From the NCBI GenBank assembly GCA_015680685.1, contig MNCI01001024.1, positions 151,577 through 215,576 on the forward strand: DNA of 64,000 bases, written 5' to 3'. Shown piece after piece: positions 60,235-64,000 of this stretch. Within the stretch, counting starts at the first letter, position 1, and every line of letters starts with the position of its first letter. The position numbers and the translations under genes were made by a program. The notes under the pieces were generated by a model. The model saw only the letters and a list, made by a program, of their open reading frames with translations. It was not told where the DNA came from and did not search any database. This stretch comes from Gnetum montanum. Its lineage: Eukaryota > Streptophyta > Gnetopsida > Gnetales > Gnetaceae.

Positions 60235-60809
60235 TATCACATCCCTATTCTCAAATGATTCTACTACCTAATGAAGATGGTGTCTTTTCATAACAAGTGT
60301 TATTATTATCTTAACAAGACCCAAAAGGGTAGTTGTAATTGAGACTTGAAAGGACATGTTGTAACAACAAATGTGCCTCTTAAGGTAACCTTTGGAGGTT
60401 TGACATAAGGCATTTATACCCAGGGTTAGAGGTCATGCAAGCACAAAGTGGTGGAGCTAATAGAGCCAAGTCACAGGAAGCTAGGTGAAGTAGGATAGGA
60501 AGTGCACTGACCATTCCTTCTAGCTAGGTTATAGGCCTAACCATGGTGGCAGTGCTGGATTGCCTCTAAGAAATAGAAGAAAAAGGAAGAAAACCCCATG
60601 GAACACTCTCAAAGCATGATCCAAATACACTATTCCATATCAATAAAGCATCCTTTTCCTTCTATTTCTACATTTTTCCCATTATTTCCTTTATACATAA
60701 TGTCAAATATCACATATATTTCACATTTGGTATATTTTATTTATACACATAATGTCTAATATATCATATATTTGACATTTTCCATGACATCCAAGGACGG
60801 GATGTCACA
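60235..60809 (+). repeat. 3' LTR of copy 3 (family reference)
   Basis: 575 bp from TATCACATCCC to GGGATGTCACA. The termini are near-perfect 11-bp inverted repeats. AATAAA at 60,642 is a candidate polyadenylation signal. It is followed by target duplication CTAGC. Confidence 0.9.
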
Positions 60810-60814
60810 CTAGC

Positions 60815-61480
60815 CTTCTAGGAAGTGAATTCGCTAGTTGACTTGATATCTATAAGGACCTCTTCTACTCTAAAGTAGGAATTATAGTATCTGTTATGGA
60901 TATAATTATAGGATACAATCTTTTCTCATGAGATCAAATAGTTTACTAGGTTCTATGAGATTTGTATGATGTTCTTAATGGTGACATTTCTATGAACTAT
61001 CTAGATATTCTTTGTAACCATCTTTATAAGTAGGCCACTAATGCATGGAAGAAGGATTATGTATGAGTTTTTATTTGGGTGGTATATCAAGTACCTTTGG
61101 CTATTCATAAATTGATCTAGTATTTGAAATTCCTCTAGTGCTTTGCACCTCTATGCTAAAAAGGAAATTCTTTGGTGAAAGTATTATTTGACCCTATCTT
61201 CTAATAATATTTTTGATAAGGATGATGACTTGAAACATTAAAAGGAAGAAACCTCTAGCATGAAGCATCTATAGTGCTTTGTGAGTGAAAAAATCATATC
61301 AAATTCATCCCTACCTATTGAATTTCAAGAAAACAAGAACATGGAGGTTGATTCAGAAAGCTAAATTTAATTCTTTTTCCATAGGAGGGTGGGATATTGG
61401 TAATTATTTTTATTGTGATATTCAAGAAGGTTCTATTTTACTTTTATATTCTACTAATAAAATAGTAGGCTCATAATGTA
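60815..61480 (+). pseudogene. unidentified ORF remnant, downstream half (split by copy 3)
   Basis: Continues the frame of 35,401-36,054: EVNSLVDLISIRTSSTLK, then YDVLNGDISMNYLDILCNHL, VFIWVVYQVPLAIHKLI, and an open stretch from 61,285 with IGGWDIGNYFYCDIQEGSIL. Stops are mainly at would-be Gln codons. Protein-like but not recognised; it may be part of an older retroelement. Confidence 0.35.
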
Positions 61481-63749
61481 TTTATTACATCATTAGATAG
61501 CATCAACAAAAAGTTAGACTTGCCAAAATTTTGGAAGTTCTCTTTTATTGATGGGCATCAAAAGTTATGATTTTTTATTGTTCATTCTTTACTCTTCTGT
61601 ATAAACTTGGAATCAATAGATTGCTCAAATGGTTGGCTTAATTGATGATCTCAAGGAATTACATATAAAAATAGCAAGTGTAGTGTTAAACCTCTTACAT
61701 CACACTCTTATTTTCCTTTCTTTCTTTCTTTCTTTTAACAATCATTATATCTCCTTTTTATCACATCAAGAGTTCCTGGCTATTGATTTATCATCATCAT
61801 TATTTTCATCTCCTCTAAATTTATCTAACTACCAGTGGTAAATTATTTAACTTATCAAGGTAAAAAAATTGATTAAGGCTAAGAAGGTTGATGATGTGTT
61901 GAGGACCTTGGATGCACTTCATAGTAAACTAAGCTAATTTTTCTATGATTTTCATTCTATAAATACATAAATGTGAGATGTATTAACATAACATTTTATT
62001 TATTTAGAAAGGGTTCATCCTTAGTTAATATACTAAACTTCATTTATTAAAGAAAATTAAATCTTTTTTGAAGCTAAACTACTAGAATAAAATGTTAAAC
62101 TAGATTCTAGAAGAGAACTAGTGCCTAACATCTAAGAGTAGCTCTCTTGCATGATATCACAGCTTCCATTTGGATGAAATAGGAGGGAAGGATAAGATGA
62201 TGATACAGTAATAAAGGTATGTAGAGTAGTTCATGAAAATAATCCTTGATGAGCATGAGACTAGGAAGTATCTCAATTTCATATAAACGTAAAGCTTTCC
62301 CTTTCTCTAAAGGATAAATTCTAATGTAGAGCTATACAAGTAGCACTTAGAAATGTACCTTTCTTCATTTGAAACCTTCACTTCTACACCTTCATTAAGG
62401 GATGAGTGGATGTAGTAAGACTTCTTCTTTTGATAATTCAACTTTCTTCCTTTCTTTCTCTTTATTTTCTTTACACTTCTTAATTATATTTTGTTGAATA
62501 AGAGCCTACTCTTTGGTTTTATTTTGGAAGTAAAACTGGAAAAGTTGAAGGAGAATAAATCTATAAAAAATTAACTAAGTTCTTTTCAAAATAAAGCTAA
62601 TGACACTTAGAATCTAAGGTGTGTTGGAGATAGCATAAACAATATTGGAACTACTATTTTATTATGACGTATTGATAACATGTATCCTTTTTTAGATAGA
62701 GGATCTTGGACTATAGAACTAATCAAAACTAAGAAATTTCTTTTATTTTGTGTGTGTGTATAGCTATAATGTTATTGATCAATTACTATGACTAGTTCAA
62801 GGTTTAGCATTTGCCTTATAATTTTTAGCCAAATTTGGAATCTTTTTTAAATTGATATTATAATGGTCCCATAGATTCAAGAGAAAAACTAACAAAGGAA
62901 ATCACTGTAGTATATTGATCTTTGAGTATTGCCTCTTGTATAAATTTTATCATTACATGTTTTGGAGGCCTTTTTTAATCTATGAATAGGTTAGCCATTT
63001 TAATATTTTATATAAGTTTAAAAATTTTATTTAATTTTTATGTTACTTCTGGTTTTGTAATTATAAATACTTGAAAGGAATGTTTAATTTCAATAGTTTA
63101 AATTTTATTTTGATTAAGCATCTTCATTTGTCATTATGATATAGAAATGATGACATTGACATTCACCTACCATGGTCAAACTAGTAGAATATTAAACATT
63201 TTATAAATCTATATTACCTAGAACATGTAGTTTTTTTAATTACTCTTGTCTTCACATCTAGGTTGAGTAGACTAAGAAAATTTCTTAACTAATTATCATA
63301 ATTTTAAATCAATGTAATCTTTTTTTTATTTATTTTTTCTTGTATTCCAAATTTGTTTAGGCAATCTATAGTAATATAGTCAACTTCTACTATAGTATTA
63401 AAAAATTCTCTATTCATGACAAATTATTCAATCCCACACTTAATGTATAAATTATTTTAATATATATATTATTTTTTAAGTTCATATAATTAAAGGAGAT
63501 ACCTTTACTAGCTTAGGTGAGAGCTTGTAGATGACTAATGATCAATGGATCCATTTACTTTAAGACTTGTACCAATACTTCATTATATTTCTTGTTAGAA
63601 ATTTACAACTTCATAAAGTATCACTCCCTTTCTTCTACCATTATGTTTAGTTGCCATGTTTTTGTATCATATTCTCTTTACTTTTTTTCTTTAATTTATT
63701 TAATCTTCAACCACCAAGATATTGATGATCATAATTTGTGCTAAATTTA
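61481..63749. other. AT-rich stretch, no gene recognised
   Basis: Short open frames only. A CTTT microsatellite lies at 61,715-61,736 and a short TG run near 62,748. Probably LTR/UTR sequence of neighbouring gypsy elements, but no ends are visible. Confidence 0.4.
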
Positions 63750-64000
63750 GGTTAGCCTCATTTTCTTCTAAGAAGGTCACTATTGGAGATTGAACACTTT
63801 CCATTTTTGGACATTCTAGCTAAGGAAGAGGATTTTTTATGATATCCATTAGTTCATTAGGTTTGAGTAGGGTATTTTTGTTAATTTTCTTCTATTGAAT
63901 GATTTCTTGAATGATATGTTTTAAAATCATGTAATCTTTATTTTCATGTTCCTTGACCCTATGGAATTGATAGAATTAATCCTTCTTGTACCACTTTGGC
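63750..64000 (-). pseudogene. gypsy gag C-terminal remnant
   Basis: The minus strand reads PKWYKKD, then FYQFHRVKEHENKDYMILKH and IIQEIIQ, followed by LLKPNELMDII and CPKMESVQSPIVTFLEENEA. This fits the gypsy gag region where C.FH...GH...DC..L...I..L forms a zinc-binding knuckle. Two Cys are Tyr, consistent with G-to-A decay. It runs off the window end. Confidence 0.5.

Larger units (their letters stand above)
36060..60809 (+). mobile_element. CCR4-carrying LTR retroelement, copy 3, split by a Tat insertion
   Basis: Both outer boundaries carry the same 5-bp target duplication CTAGC (36,055-36,059 and 60,810-60,814). The 5' LTR and PBS are at the left, the 3' LTR at the right. The element is interrupted at 37,700-56,995 by a gypsy element flanked by TAAAC. 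Removing that insertion and one duplication leaves about 5.45 kb, with ~4.75 kb internal, close to the 4.9 kb of copy 1. The left internal part (36,194-37,699) has leader sequence, tRNA-like words and reiterated GGCCACACAGG. The right part (57,001-60,234) has ~23-bp CCACAAACTACCTCC-type repeats, the 5S segment and the CCR4 domain. Confidence 0.9.

Noticed and set aside
1-64000. Endogenous pararetrovirus (caulimovirus-like) insertion
   Set aside because: All integrase-bearing remnants are gypsy or copia; no movement protein or pararetrovirus order was seen.
1-64000. tRNA or miRNA genes
   Set aside because: No cloverleaf or convincing hairpin precursor; only PBS sites complementary to tRNA and isolated box-like words.

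Overview
The window looks like intergenic heterochromatin from a seed plant with a large, repeat-rich genome. It is AT-rich, holds no intact host gene, and is almost entirely decayed LTR retrotransposons nested in one another. The species cannot be named from the sequence. Nearly every coding remnant has TAG/TAA where the family has Gln, Tyr for Cys and Lys for Glu. These are C-to-T or G-to-A changes, as expected of old, heavily methylated elements.

Layout. 1-1,620 (+): Ty3/gypsy RNase H and integrase. 2,750-4,200 (-): gypsy gag-protease, with a probable long LTR at 4,326-7,020 containing an 88-bp and a ~176-bp tandem array. 7,890-8,533 (-): faint gypsy remnant. 8,883-12,727 (-): complete non-autonomous LTR element (two ~1.1-kb LTRs, iMet-type PBS, PPT) whose only ORF is a non-gag protein with an N-terminal hydrophobic segment, a helical region and a Lys-rich tail. 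12,740-20,270 (-): a gag split by an insertion at 13,792-19,842. 20,280-22,560 (-): gypsy 3' LTR plus integrase. 23,130-24,500 (+): Ty1/copia reverse transcriptase-RNase H, with a probable LTR at 25,300-26,240. 34,430-34,860 (+): LINE reverse transcriptase. 37,700-56,995 (+): a 19.3-kb Tat/Ogre-like gypsy element with 1.66-1.68-kb LTRs. 63,750-64,000 (-): gypsy gag.

Main result. Three copies of one LTR element family carry no gag or pol. Instead they hold an intronless copy of the endonuclease/exonuclease/phosphatase domain of a CCR4-type poly(A) deadenylase. About 0.7-0.8 kb upstream of it lies a 5S-rRNA-derived segment, and ~0.44 kb downstream lies the 3' LTR (~575 bp, TGTCACATCCC...GGGATGTCACA ends, iMet-type PBS). 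Copy 1 is 13,792-19,842 (-), copy 2 is 26,275-30,936 (+, LTRs truncated) and copy 3 is 36,060-60,809 (+). Copy 3 is one element: CTAGC duplications sit at its outer ends, and the Tat element, flanked by TAAAC duplications, was inserted inside it. The captured nuclease is broken in all three copies. The shared architecture nevertheless shows that the host-gene fragment was mobilised with the element. I read it as an undescribed gene-capturing, non-autonomous LTR retrotransposon family.
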